64,000 nucleotides of DNA from Blastomussa wellsi (Eukaryota; Cnidaria; Anthozoa; Scleractinia; Plerogyridae): assembly GCA_947652115.1 (NCBI GenBank), contig OX393564.1, forward strand, positions 19,637,609-19,701,608. The letters are read 5' to 3'. Below the pieces are notes generated by a model. The model did no database searches. It worked only from the letters and a program-made list of their open reading frames with translations, and was not told where the DNA came from. Every line of letters begins with the position of its first letter. Positions within the stretch are counted from its first letter, which is position 1. The translations under genes and the position numbers were made by a program. This document shows positions 10,724 through 22,158 of the stretch, one piece after another.

Positions 10724-10864
10724 CGATAACCGGCGAAATAAATATTGATGAATATTTCTGATTTCGAAAGCCCCGAAGCCATAACAAGGTGGACCACTCC
10801 TTAATTAACATTCCTACCCTGTTTAGACTGTTTAGGACAAACTCGCTTAAATTATATACCCTGT

Positions 10865-11326
10865 TCAGGACTGAGGGGTCAAAAACCATATCCTATCCAG
10901 CGGCAAGTCCCCGTATAGCCCATATACGGGAGTATCCCATCCCCTGGGGGTTTTAATTTTCAGATGGTTTGTCCATCTACATTTTGCTTTACGAGACATC
11001 AACGTGACACTTTGTCTTCTTGCTCCCAAGGTCACGTGATGTGGCAACGCGTGATTCGGAGAGCAAGTACGTTCAAAGTACAGAACTTGATGAAGTGTTC
11101 GGATCAAGGGTTCGTGCTTATAATACCACTTGTCAGCACACTCTATCTCGTATTTCCTGCACATCTCCAAATGCACCCGCAGGGCCACGTCTATATCAGA
11201 AACCGAAAAAATAACTCTCCAACGCATTGCGTGCCTATGTTTACGTAGTATCAGCCTTGCAGTTTTGTGTATGTTATCGGTCATATACCCATTGTAAAAT
11301 CGATATAAAAGGACACTCTGTTCCAC
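10865..11326 (-). pseudogene. Retroelement-derived remnant, possible LINE C-terminal region
   Basis: The 153-residue frame contains DVALRVHLEMCRKYEIECAD followed by KWYYKHEP, which resembles a C-terminal region often seen in cnidarian retroelement proteins. The flanking residues are not recognisable and the frame start is not convincing. Treat it as a decayed piece. Confidence 0.35.
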
Positions 11327-12018
11327 CCTAAATGATAATGTTAGCAGCGAATAGCTTTATCTTTATTAGTTTGTATGTTTTTTATATGCAAATTTTTTCA
11401 TCTTCTATCATTATTATATTATTAATTGTTCCTCAAATATTAATTAGTTATTAATCTTGTATTTGAATTTAGTTCTCGCGTACTTTATAGTTTACCTTCA
11501 TAAAAATATTCTAAAATTCGATTATCCACTTTCAATGATCACTGTTACCTTAACACTGGTACGTTTTCCGCGTTTGCCTAAATACTTTGTACTTTCGCGC
11601 ATGAGCACATGGCATAAATTCTTTACACGAGTCACATTCTCGTCCTCAGAGGAAGCGATTTGTTTGGCCAGCACCAAGGAATCGAGACCTCTGGCCGCAA
11701 CCAAATTGTAAGCATGCGTAGAAAACTCGTTTTGTAGCTTTCAGCCAATCAGATTTGTCAGATTTGACTTTGTACATGCGTAGAGTGGCGGGAAGTCCGT
11801 GAATCGCGGACTTCCGGTGTTGGACCTTACCAGATGGTCGCGATTCTTGGTGCTGAACAAAAGGATCGGGGCCTCTGGGGACGAATATGGAATCACGGAA
11901 TCACGTGTCACGAACACACCCCTTTCCACGCTCCAGTGAGATACCTGGTTAATAAATGAGAGAAGAGACATCGCCTGATCCGCTTCCATTACGCGAGGTT
12001 AAAGCTCCAACATCGACG
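11327..12018 (+). promoter_or_regulatory. Upstream region of the complete SDR gene
   Basis: No exon or clear TATA box is visible. An in-frame ATG at 11956 would add 21 residues before the preferred start at 12019. The transcription start should lie in this stretch, but nothing in it fixes the position. Confidence 0.3.
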
Positions 12019-15000
12019 ATGGCTCCTAAAGTAGTGGTAATTTCTGGCTGTTCCAGCGGTATAGGACTTGCCACTGCTCTTAATCTCGCGAAAGATGCGG
12101 AGAAACGTTTTAAAGTTTACGCAACGATGAGAAATCTGGCGAAAAAGGGACAGCTAGAAGAAGAGAGCAAAGAGCACCTTGGGGACACATTGATAATCAA
12201 GCAGATGGACGTGTGCTCGGATGACTCGGTGGAAAAGGCCGTAGGAGAAGTGATCGATGAAGAGGGAAAGATTGACGTTGTTTGTGAGTAACATCTTTGT
12301 TATCTTTATATTTTGCAAGTCGACTCCGAAACATCATAGATTGCGTGCCAAACGCTAAGGTCGTGCAAAGAAGCATTACAAATCTGTGCAAAGAGAATAG
12401 AGTAGTCTTTCACTTATTACCCGTAGGTGGTAATCCGTGTAAATCTTAACAATTATTCGCCGAAAGCGAAGTGAATATCGACGAATATTCCCCGATCGAG
12501 AAGAAGGTTTTGGTATAATAAATAGGTGGTTATCAAGAACCGCAAAATAACGATAGAAAACATGTTCATCACAGTTAATTAAGAGAGAATCAGAACGTTT
12601 CCATTTTGTTCCGATTCCGCTCATGACTCCGTCGATTACGATCTAGTGAAAACTGGATTGTCGCAGTCACAAGTAGAAACGGAAGAATAAACCAATCACA
12701 TTGCTAGTTTCAGGCACTCCGAGTACTTCCTTTCTGCTTGCGACTCCGATTAGATCGTAACCAACGGAGTCATACGGGGAATCGGAACTCTGCTTTCGAC
12801 TCCGTTGATTTGAGTTTCACTGGATCATAACGCTTACAACTCCGCTTACAAATCCGACTCCGACTGCGTCACTAGTGAAAACCAGGCTTTCAAGACATCC
12901 GGTTTGGATTACACATCGTTCACATCAATTTAGGCATCAGACAACAGTACGAAGAACAAATTAATTGTCATAGTCTGAGAAAGTGTTCAGGATGTTGAAA
13001 ATCGAGGTCAACCGATTTTGACAGACAGACAGACAGACAGACAGACATGTTTTATTTGGAGCCTTATACAATAGGCAGCAGACAACAGTACGAAGAACAA
13101 ATTAATTGCCATTGTCTGAGAAAGTGTTCAGGATGTTGAAAATCGAGGTCAACCGATTTTGACAGACAGACAGACATGTTTTATTTGGAGCCTTATACAA
13201 TAGGCAGCAGACAACAGTACGAAGAACAAATTAATTGCCATTGTCTGAGAAAGTGTTCAGGATGTTGAAAATCGAGGTCAACCGATTTTGACAGACAGAC
13301 ATGTTTTATTTGGAGCCTTATACAATAGGCAGCAGACAACAGTACGAAGAACAAATTAATTGCCATTGTCTGAGAAAGTGTTCAGGATGTTGAAAATCGA
13401 GGTCAACCGATTTTGACAGACAGACAGACATGTTTTATTTGGAGCCTCATACAATAGGCAGCAGACAACAGTACGAAGAACAAATTAATTGCCATTGTCT
13501 GAGAAAGTGTTCTGGATGTTGAAAATCGAGGTCAACCGATTTTGACAGACAGACAGACATGTTTTATTTGGAGTCTTATAAAATAGACATCGACCATGGA
13601 TTCCAAATAATTAAAAAGTTATGAACAACAAAAATATAAATGGCTAATAAGTTATTAATTAATTAAGTCCTAGAGTATTTACTCTTTGCCGTCTTCCCCT
13701 TTCCTTTCCTCAAAGCATTCAAATATATGTTTTGCTATTAGTTTTTGTATTTTAGCGTTTGGGGTTTATTATTTTGTTAGGTGACATTCTGCTTATTTTT
13801 ATTCTATATTCTTTTTCCAAATAATCTAGTAACGAACATCGTTTTTCCTGGTAAGCACGGCATATATTTAGAAAATGGTATTCGTCGTCTATTTCTATTT
13901 TACAGATTGGGCAAATTCTTTCTGCAGGTTTCTTGAACGGTCTCGAATAACGTCCAGTCTCTATGGCTAATTTGTGGTTGCTAAGTCGCAGTTTTGTTAG
14001 AGCTATTCTGTGTCGTGTATTGGTAACCTGATATAGGTAGTCTTCACATTTGTAATTGTCTACCGTTTTGAATAACCGGTAGGTTCTCATTTTGTTGCTT
14101 TGGTTAGCATCTTTTCTGTTGTCGTTATTTATTTTACTTAGCCATCTTTGTAGCTCGATGTCCTTAAGTCGCTACCTAATCATGTTTACAATTCCTATGT
14201 CTGCATAGGGTGCTTTCATCCAGAGTTCTCCTAATCCTATCTGTTCCAATAAGCTTTTGATTTTTTTGCTCCAGAAAGCCTTATTTTCATTCCATTTAAT
14301 GTCATTGTATGCTATTTGGGATAATTTGTTTTCATTTTTGGTTAAGGTTAACCAGAAGTTAAAGTTCCTACATTGGGCATCAATTCCCATTGGGAATCTT
14401 CCTGTCTCGGCCCTGCACGCATTGTTATTGCACTATTTATTAACTCCCAGCAACCACTTTAGAAATTTATTTTGAACTAATTCTGCTGGATCCTTTTCTA
14501 ATTTCCCATTGCAATCAATCCCCCACACTTCACTGGCATAAAAGAGTATGGGAGATATCAGTGCATCAAATGAACTTCATCGTCAATTTTATATATTCTC
14601 TGAAGTGGTTTCCCATCTCTTTTCGTAATTTATAGAGTGCTTTAAGTGCAACTTTCTTTAACTCTTGCCCAGCGAGATCAAAGTTTCCAAAAGGACTCAT
14701 TATGAGTCCAAGATATTTATAGGATTTGACATTTTCCAGTTCATCAGCGCCGTACCTGAACAAGTGGTCGTTTGAAAATCATAATTTTTGTGTTGTCTAA
14801 ATTTACACTTAAATCGGCATTTTCACAGAAAGATTCCAGCTTATGAAGGATTATTTGAAGGTTTTTTGCTGATCTAGAGAAGATTACTAGATCGTCCGCA
14901 TAAGAGACAATTTATAGATCTATCACCTAGCATAATGTCGTTTAACTCGCCGTATTTAGGAATTTTGGTAGATCATTTAGATAGAAATTGAAAAGAGTAG

Positions 15001-15770
15001 GTGGTAACATGCACCCTTGCTTTACCGCGGTAAAACAGGTAAAGGCTTTGGTTAATTTGTTATCAATTTTAACTGTCGATTTATCGTTTGAGTACATGGA
15101 GGTCTAGGAAACGTCCTTGAACACCTTCTTTTCTCAGTTTGTCGAATAGTTTTTGTCGAGGTATACAGTCGAAGGCTTTTCTAAAGTCGACGAAGCATGA
15201 AAAGAGTAAATTACGACGCTTCTGTGGCTTAGATTTCACGTACTTGTCAATAAGCATTCTTAATGTGAAGATGCTATCAACTGTGCCGTGCATTTTTCTG
15301 AATCCACCTTGTTCAGCTTTCAAAATTCCTTTTTGAACGATATAATCGTAGAGTCGATTGTTGAGGATTGATGTAAAGAGCTTGCCTAACACATAAAGCA
15401 AAATGATACCTCGGTAATTTTCGACTTTGGATCGATCATCCTTTTTGTGAATAGGTACAATGAGGCCAAAACTCCAAACAGCATGGTATTTGCCAGTGTC
15501 TAAGATTCGTTTAAATAAATTTAGTAAATGCCCTTTAATGGCGTCCTTTCCGATATTTATTACTTGATTTAATATATTATCGATACCTGGAGATTTGTTT
15601 ACCTTCAGTTTATTAATTGCAGCTTCGAACTCTTCATCAGTTATTGGATAATCAAGTGGGCCTTCCACTCTTTCGTTACTGTGGGTTTCCATATTCGTCT
15701 CCGGATCTAGTATATTATTGAGAGGGGTCGCATTCTGTTGCTTAAAGTATTTATAAAACTAGAATAGAGC

Positions 15771-15812
<42 letters not shown>

Positions 15813-18800
15813 GTATAACAATATAATTTGGTTTTATCAACTGGGTTGATAATGTGAATTGGCCACCGTAAAGAGATTCGTGAGCTGACGTTTCGGAGCG
15901 AATCAAGGAATTGTGGGTCGTGTGTGGTTTATATACAGAAAGATGGAGCTTCGCTATTGGTTGGTGCCTGGTAACGTGAAAACAACGGAATAAATTAGTG
16001 TATTTATTCCATTCCTAGTTGCTTTAAATTTTCCAACGTTGACCTCAAAGTAAGAATGATAGTAATCCTTCTTGGAAGCCTTAATAGAATGGTTGACTCG
16101 ATTCCTATAAGTTTCTTTCCTGCATGTGGTTGTTGTACTGCCGCATTTCCCTCGTTCCCCCAGCGATAGTCTGTTTGTTTACATAACGATTTGGGACAAA
16201 CTTGCGCTGCTGTATTCCTTTTATTAACGAATCCTCTAACAACAGCACCGGTCCCTTTGACAATAGCTCATTTGGGTTGTGCACCTAATTCTGATTTGGG
16301 GAGGATGTAAAAGCAGGTTCATCGTTGAGCTGGGCCGAGATTGGTGGTTGCGTTCTTGCAGCAGTGGGAATAGAAGAAGTAGTAGATGATGGATTAGGTT
16401 GCGTGTTTGGTGGGGTAGATTCAACGGTCGAAAGATTTTCCTCGACTAAAGTTTCATACCTGTTTGACGTAGCCACTGTGTACGTATACTCATTTGAGTC
16501 TGCCATTACCGTTGAACGTTGTGGTGAAGTCTTGATGGCTTGTTTCTTGTAGCTGTGATATGATTAACTGCTCGAATATACACACTTGATTTTTAATCTC
16601 ATTGAGTTGTTGTAGAATGTGTTTGATAGAGTCCTCAGTAGATGATGCTTTAGTTTTCAGACAGTTTGGAGGATAGAATTGCATACATACTTCAACTTGA
16701 CTTACCTTTAGAAGTGTTCTTACAAGTTTAAGCTGTGAAGGTAAATTTATGTATTTTTGAAAATCGTGCGAACACATATAGAACCATTTTTATAGGAGCA
16801 AATCGAATGCCTGGTGATCAGTTCATTATGAATTCACAGCCAAAGTCCATAATAATCTGAGATAATGGGGACATTAATATATTCTTGCTGTTTTGGTTTT
16901 CGTTCGTGTGTTTATTCCGCCATTTTGGATTTGGTCGCAACAGAACTGGAGCCGGTTTCTCGAAAGTCCCGGAAACATTTCGGGCCCGTAAAGCTATTTC
17001 TAGTTATCTGTATCTAAAAATCAGAGAAGCGAATAGTTTGTATGAAGGGAACCACTGCTCATATCAAAAACATGCGAATAAAACAGCTCTGTATAATCAT
17101 AGGTTTTGAGATTTTACTATGGCTCTCCGGGTGCGAAAACTTTACGGGACCTTCGGCCAAAGGGCCCCAGGTTTGGAGTTATCCAAAAAACTGGAATAGG
17201 TTACCAGAATGCTGGAAACCCAGACAATTCTGTTAAAGAACCGGAATCCTAAAACCAGGTATACCTACATTTCAGTTGAGCTAGGTGAAATTAAGAATAA
17301 AACATCATCTTTGCTAAAAATGTGTCACGTCACAAAATTTTTCATTGCAGTTTTTCTCGTTATTTTAAAATGAAAAGATAACAAAATAACAGGAGGGACT
17401 AAGAAATAAACTATAAGTATGGTTGAGCTTTCTAGATGTGTGCATCAAAGTCGGTCAAATTTTAAATCACATTTAATCACATTTATTTATTATATACCTG
17501 CCAACGCTCACGCATGCGTATCTAAAATTGTGATCCCACGCATTCAGTTTAGCGAGTGTAACCGCTTTTGTCTGCTTAAAAACCGATTAAATAAATAATG
17601 CTCGAGATTGGTTGTAAATCGTTGGACCTGTTTTGAAGTCGTCGAAAATCTTTCTACACCTCCGGTTATCTTCGAAAGTCGTTGGGAAATCTCCGGAAAT
17701 CCTCGGTAATATTCGGCGATCTTCGAAAGCCGTCGGTAAATCATTGGAAAATTCAATTTCTGTGGAGACGAAAAATCTCACGCATTTTAGTGAAAAAAAG
17801 TTGACAGGTATATTATTGTTTTGATTTATGCCACTCTAATTTTTGACTACAAAATCAATTTAAGCTCGATCGTGTGAAATTGAAAACGTGTGTACGCAAT
17901 ATCCAGCAATTTAGTTTTTCCTGTTCACAAATCAAACACAGCATCAACAGAAATAATCGGTATAGCTACCTGTCACATATTCTGGTCAGTTCTGTCTTCG
18001 TGTACCGACACAGGAGAGCCAGTGGACGATGGTTATTTCCTAGTGAACGGGTTAGCGAACGGACCAGTTAGCCTCTGATCATTTGATGCCTAGTTTTGCC
18101 CAAAACTATTTGCCCAGACTATTTTATGTAAGCGTTAAGTCATATTTCATTAGACTGGGACGCAAGAATTACATCGTAAGGAACGATAGTTCGTCTCATA
18201 AATTGTCTGTCAATAAATATACCGGCAAACAGACGGATCATCCGAATAAACAAATAAATACACCTCCCCCCCCCCCCCACCGATAACACTGTGTGGATAC
18301 TGAAGAGAAGTTAGTGGTTTTAGGTTTAGCCATGTTTGTTTCGCTCATCACTTAATATACGTACCACTTTTAGTTTTTGGGGCTTTTAAACCATGTTAAA
18401 ACGTTTCAATTGTAGTGGACATTATCCGAACATTTTTAGTGACCTTCTTGGGGCAGATCAAGCATTTTAATGAAAAGACAAAAGCATAATGTACAAAAGC
18501 CTAGCTGTAACCTCTTGTATCTGTGACACATTAGCTCATATCACACCGACTACGTGAAAGAGCTTTCAATATTTTTCAGTTCTTACCGGCTGCACGGTAT
18601 TACGTTTTGTGTTTAACCTGGGACGAGGTGGGTTTTGTAAGTGCCCAATTATAAGGCAATGTAAGATCCTACAAAAATGTTTAATCACCAAAATACTCAT
18701 AATTATTGATTTTGTAAGTAAAATTTGCCACCCCGAGAAAAGTGGTTTGGTATAAATAAAGTTAGTATGGGTGTAAACCACTGGCTTTGACAATATGCAA

Positions 18801-19270
18801 ATTTTGTGAGCGTGTGCACTGAAGCAACCAAAAATTACACCGGCCAAATTTTTCTCACTTGATTTTCCTTCTCCTAACTCCTGATATACAGATCAATGCT
18901 AGCTGGTTAGAAAGGTACGACTCGTATTTACAAGCAGAAAACTGTCAGAAACTCTGAGCGTCAAGGAAAACAAGCCCTCGATCGTCAACACTCAATGCGT
19001 TGTATACTTATTTGAATGTGATTTGTGTGATGCGTATTGTGTCGGGTACACTGTCCGACACTTACATCAACGCATAAGTGAACACCGTTTTTCAGCCATC
19101 GAAAAACACCTTGTAACACAGTTCGGCAACAAGAGAACAAAGACTGACCACCTTTTCAAAGCTCTGTTTCATTGCTTAGTCTACGATATGTTGTACATAA
19201 AGGACATTAAAGGCCCCTAGTCAGCCTCCTCCATTTTCGATGCATAAGAAATAGACCATATTCACGATAG

Positions 19271-19315
<45 letters not shown>

Positions 19316-19530
19316 GTATAACAATATAATTTGGTTTTATCAAACGGGGTTGATAATGTCAATTGGCCACCGTAAAGAGATTCAAGTGCTGACGTTTCGA
19401 GCGTTAGCCCTTCGTCGGAGCGAATCCTCCGACGAAGGGCTAACGCTCGAAACGTCAGCACTTGAATCTCTTTACGGTGGCCAATTGACATTATCAACCC
19501 AGTTGATAAAACCAAATTATATTGTTATAC

Positions 19531-19575
<45 letters not shown>

Positions 19576-22018
19576 CTATCGTGAATAAGGTCTATTATGG
19601 AAATTGTATGGTGAAGCGAAATCTTGTTGCATTGCTGTAAGATTGTACTCGACCTGTTTGCATTACCTTTAGCAAGTTTCTCAGTGATCTATTTCGTTTC
19701 GACACGCTTCAAGCAATATAATACTGAAACTCTCGAATGTAAACAATTACAAAGGTGTGGCTGGGAGACCCATAACTACAAAACGGTTGCTATAGATGAC
19801 TTCTAACCATCATATCTTGGGTTCCCTTTCAATCCTGGGATTAGTTTTTTTCCCATGCTTGTTCTATTGGAGGCCTCACTTCACTATTGGCAGTTTTGAC
19901 CATATTTGGAAAGCCACGTGACCAGAACACATAAACTCGCACAGCTTGCATCCTTCTCGGATGAAACCAAAGCCAATGGATAGAAGTGCATTCAGATGCA
20001 AAATCTGTCGTATTGATTTGTACAGATTCCCATTACTTAAAAAGCTATTACGTCAAAACTTTTGTGACGTCATAACTTTTACAGTATTGGGCCTAACATT
20101 AGCTAGGACAGCTAGGGTTATCACAGTTAATTTACGTACGAAAATAAAGACCAAACGTATTATTTTATTTGCAGTCAACAACGCCGGCATGGCTCTATTC
20201 ACCGTTTTTGAATGTATCCCGATGGAGGTGATGAAAAAGGTTTTTGAAGTGAATTACTTTGGTATCGCCCGTTTAATCAAAGCTGTCATTCCACACATGA
20301 AAGCAAAGGAAAGTGGGCTGATCATAAACAACAGCAGCCACGTCGGAGTGGCTGGTTTTCCATTTTCTGAAATTTACAGCTCGTCAAAGTTTGCCGTGGA
20401 AGGTTTGACAGAGTCCTTAGCCCCCACTCTGCGTCAGTTTAATATCAGGTAATAACGAAAAACAAGTTCTAAATATCAGCTTACCTATCTTTGTGTTACT
20501 TGGTCTATTATTGCTCATTCAATGTGAAAATTTTATGTCATATATTGTTCGTCGCTACGACTTATCTACAGTTCATAGTAGGTAAAGTCTACATGCGAGC
20601 CTGGTGGCCCATCAGGCCGAGTTTATCCCGGTATCTGTGGCATGAAACGACTTGGAGTATTACTACTCCCCCCTGGGTGGAAATTCTGGTCCGCTGCAGG
20701 TTACCACTTAAATAAACGTAAATCGTACATAAGTCCAATGCTGAAAAATGTATTGTGTAGGTTGTCTTAATTGAGTAATCACCAGAAACAGACTTTTAGA
20801 ACTACCGTTACTCTTGGGGTTAAACCATTTTTTTTTGCTAACTTCTCAGTGAAGTAAAAATTGAATTAGTCTCTATGGACCTGAACTAGTTGTCCCCTAA
20901 GTTTTGTTTACTTCTAACACGGCGTGTAAGTTTGTAAGTAAAGTTTTTGACCTTTGAAGATCAAGTTTCGAAGATTTTACATTTTCTTTTCGGTTGACGA
21001 CTCGCACCAACAGAATAGCAGAGATAGCAAAGTAGCACTGAAGATAACAACAAGTTGGATCTTGTAGTTGCAGCTTCTACTAACTTCTGGCTAACGTTTG
21101 TTGCGCGTCGTCCTTTTATCGGCTATTCTACGTGAAAATACTAGGACGTTTAGAAAAAGCATCGCTCACTATAAAAAAACTATTTCCTTACAACAAAATT
21201 CTAGAACTTTGAGATAAGCTCGGAAATGACGGTTTTTAATGAAACTTCATTTTACATAACGTACTTAATATAATAAATAAAGACTTTATTAATGTGTCAG
21301 TTACATGTAGCAGTGGAAAGTCCCCACTGCTAATGGGGACAACTAACTAGAAACTATCTAAAAAACTATCTTAACTATCTAATAACTATGTAACATACAA
21401 AAACGTCCAATAAAAGAGATTTAAATTATGAAATTACGAATTACAAAGATGGCAGCCATTACATCCATCTAGGATGTTGCCTAGATCCAGCCCCCGTATG
21501 TACGTCTTATACTGCTTTAGATTTATCGCTGATCTTTCTTTATCTGTTAGTTTGTTCCAAATATTAATCAGTAGAAAATTTGTGGGACAATGAAAACAAA
21601 CAGCGTTTCAAAACTAACCATTTATGGTACCGGCAAACAAATGAAAGTGCAGTGTCAATTGCTTATAGTCCCTTTTTTGTCCTGTAGATGCGTTATCATA
21701 GAACCGGGTCCCGTTAGCACACCAATGCAAGACGTTGTATTTGCCACAAAAGTGGACACCACAGCTGCTGACCAGAAAACCCATCTCATCAAGGATAGAG
21801 TGTTTCAAAGGTTCGGCCAGTACTGGGCTCAACCAGAGAAGGTCTTGAGCGCGGAGCAAGTAGCAGAGGTTGTGAAGGAAATAATTCTGAGTGAAAACCC
21901 AAATTTCCGGTACCAAACAAACAAGGAATACTGTCCCGATGAGATCGCGGCCAAACTGGCAGATATAAATGGAAACAAGTCTGTTGATTTGGTCACCAAA
22001 AGATTCTGTGCTGAGTAA
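12019..22018 (+). CDS. Short-chain dehydrogenase, RDH8/17-beta-HSD1-like, three exons
   Basis: Exons 12019-12283, 20175-20448 and 21688-22018 join in phase to 289 residues, with donors GTGAGT and GTAATA and acceptors TTTGCAG and CTGTAG. The start at 12019 has an A at -3 and G at +4 and gives MAPKVVVISG. The dinucleotide-binding motif GCSSGIG is at 10-16, NNAG at 90-93, and the catalytic tetrad fits N115, S143, Y156 and K160 (YSSSK). EPGPV follows in exon 3. Family members oxidise or reduce retinoids or steroids with NADP(H); the substrate here is unknown. At 289 residues it is somewhat shorter than vertebrate RDH8 or HSD17B1 (over 300). Intron 1 is 7.9 kb and full of retroelements. An upstream in-frame ATG at 11956 is possible but gives a non-family N-terminus. 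Confidence 0.9.
12600..12890. repeat. ACTCCG-rich interspersed repeat in SDR intron 1
   Basis: Many imperfect GACTCCG or GATTCCG motifs occur on one strand, flanked by similar AGTGAAAACTGG and AGTGAAAACCAGG ends. It looks like a short non-autonomous element, not an exon. Confidence 0.45.
12930..13590. repeat. Tandem repeat, five units of about 129 bp with a variable (GACA)n core
   Basis: Units begin near 12930, 13071, 13200, 13325 and 13454. The spacings are 141, 129, 125 and 129 bases, and the GACA counts are 7, 4, 3, 4 and 4. The length differences are therefore fully explained by loss or gain of whole GACA steps. Outside the GACA tract the units are nearly identical. The unit contains TGTTTTATTTGGAG, which is also the start of the adjoining LINE 3' end read on the plus strand. 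Confidence 0.92.
13590..15765 (-). mobile_element. Decayed non-LTR retrotransposon (LINE) with reverse transcriptase, 5'-truncated
   Basis: The minus strand at 15692-15081 reads a LINE reverse transcriptase (NKSPGIDNILNQ, PIHKKDDRSKVENYRGI, EQGGFRKMHGTVDSIF, FVDFRKAFDCIPR). YADD lies near 14900. Further fragments at 14763-14566, 14390-14172 and 14090-13752 continue the protein, the last with a cysteine-histidine motif (ICPICKIEIDDEYHFLNIC) typical of LINE C-termini. Several frameshifts and stops break the frame, for example after 15081. The 5' end stops against a Penelope-type repeat at about 15766. The clade is not assigned. Confidence 0.88.
15766..15960 (+). repeat. Penelope-associated terminal repeat, partial copy
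   Basis: From GGGTAAGTTTCTAAAGAAAC through GGCCACCGTAAAGAGATTC and CTGACGTTTCG this matches the arms of the palindrome at 19253-19593. It lacks the inner GAGCGTTAGCCCTTCGTC segment. It ends close to a region reading GGAATTGTGGGTCGTGTGTG. Confidence 0.6.
15961..18917. other. SDR intron 1, no gene recognised; weak ORFs at 16285-16777
   Basis: Two overlapping minus-strand frames (16506-16285 and 16777-16490) encode a Ser/Thr/Pro-rich stretch beginning MADSNEYTYTVATSNRYETL and a short helical segment. A TSNRYETL-like phrase occurs near some LINE ORF1 starts, so a decayed ORF1 is possible. Positions 17640-17760 repeat a TCTTCGAAAG motif. Positions 18267-18280 are a C homopolymer. Nothing else stands out. 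Confidence 0.3.
18918..19226 (+). mobile_element. Penelope-like element fragment, GIY-YIG endonuclease region
   Basis: The plus-strand frame reads FTSRKLSETLSVKENKPS, then CVVYLFECDLCDAYCVGYTV (GIY-YIG-like) and RHLHQRISEHRFSAIEKHL, and ends LVYDMLYIKDIKGP. Paired cysteines before a VGYT motif and an RxxxH step are typical of the Penelope GIY-YIG domain. A deletion seems to lie before LFKALFHC. The reverse transcriptase is absent. The palindrome at 19253 follows directly, as expected for a terminal repeat. Confidence 0.8.
19253..19593. repeat. 340-bp near-perfect palindrome of a Penelope-type terminal repeat
   Basis: Two head-to-head copies of about 165 bases meet near 19424. Both contain GGCCACCGTAAAGAGATTC, CTGACGTTTCGAGCG and TTAGCCCTTCGTC or their complements. 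The arms differ at only a few bases. The outer ends are TTCACGATAGAGGGGGTAAG and its complement. On the plus strand 19429-19456 holds a hammerhead-ribozyme-like order: CCGACGA, a 4-bp stem GGGC/GCTC, GAAA, then CGTC. Confidence 0.88.
19594..20174 (+). other. End of SDR intron 1
   Basis: No exon or repeat is recognised before the acceptor at 20171-20174. Confidence 0.5.
20588..20715 (+). repeat. Dispersed repeat with GAGCCTGGTGGCCCATCAGG core, copy 1
   Basis: The core recurs at 43690 and 60855 in this window. The following CACTCCCCCCTGGGTGGA-like stretch resembles the CACCTGGGTGGAGAC part of the 43.7-kb copy. It is probably a SINE-like interspersed family. Confidence 0.5.
21214..21585 (-). 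mobile_element. LINE 3'-end fragment, inserted only in copy B
   Basis: The minus strand reads IWNKLTDKERSAINLKQYKT and then NILDGCNGCHLCNS before a stop, a LINE-like protein C-terminus. It continues to an AATAAAGTC-type tail ending near 21270. Copy A runs straight from TTTGAGA to GACAATGA without it, so the insertion is younger than the duplication or was lost precisely from A. Confidence 0.65.
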
Positions 22019-22152
22019 TTCGTGATGCACTCTTGCCAGCTAGTTGAGTGTTTGCAATCCTGCCCCACTGATTTGAAATAGGTTTTTTTTATTTTTGTTC
22101 TCAGAATTTGTTCATCAAATAGTCGCGAGTTTTTGCTGTAGATTAATGATTT

Positions 22153-22158
22153 AATAAA
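22153..22158 (+). terminator. Polyadenylation signal AATAAA of the SDR gene
   Basis: AATAAA lies 135 bases after the stop codon and is conserved in copy A. Confidence 0.6.

Noticed and set aside
11956..12018. Upstream in-frame ATG as the SDR start
   Set aside because: The 21 extra residues do not match the family, whose N-terminus begins just before the binding strand. The ATG at 12019 has the better context.
13020..13570. The regular repeats as a CRISPR-like array
   Set aside because: Units are directly abutting and nearly identical with no unique spacers, and the genome is eukaryotic.
19207..19562. Mirror ORFs of 102 and 70 residues on both strands
   Set aside because: They arise because both arms of the palindrome are read through; no protein family is visible.
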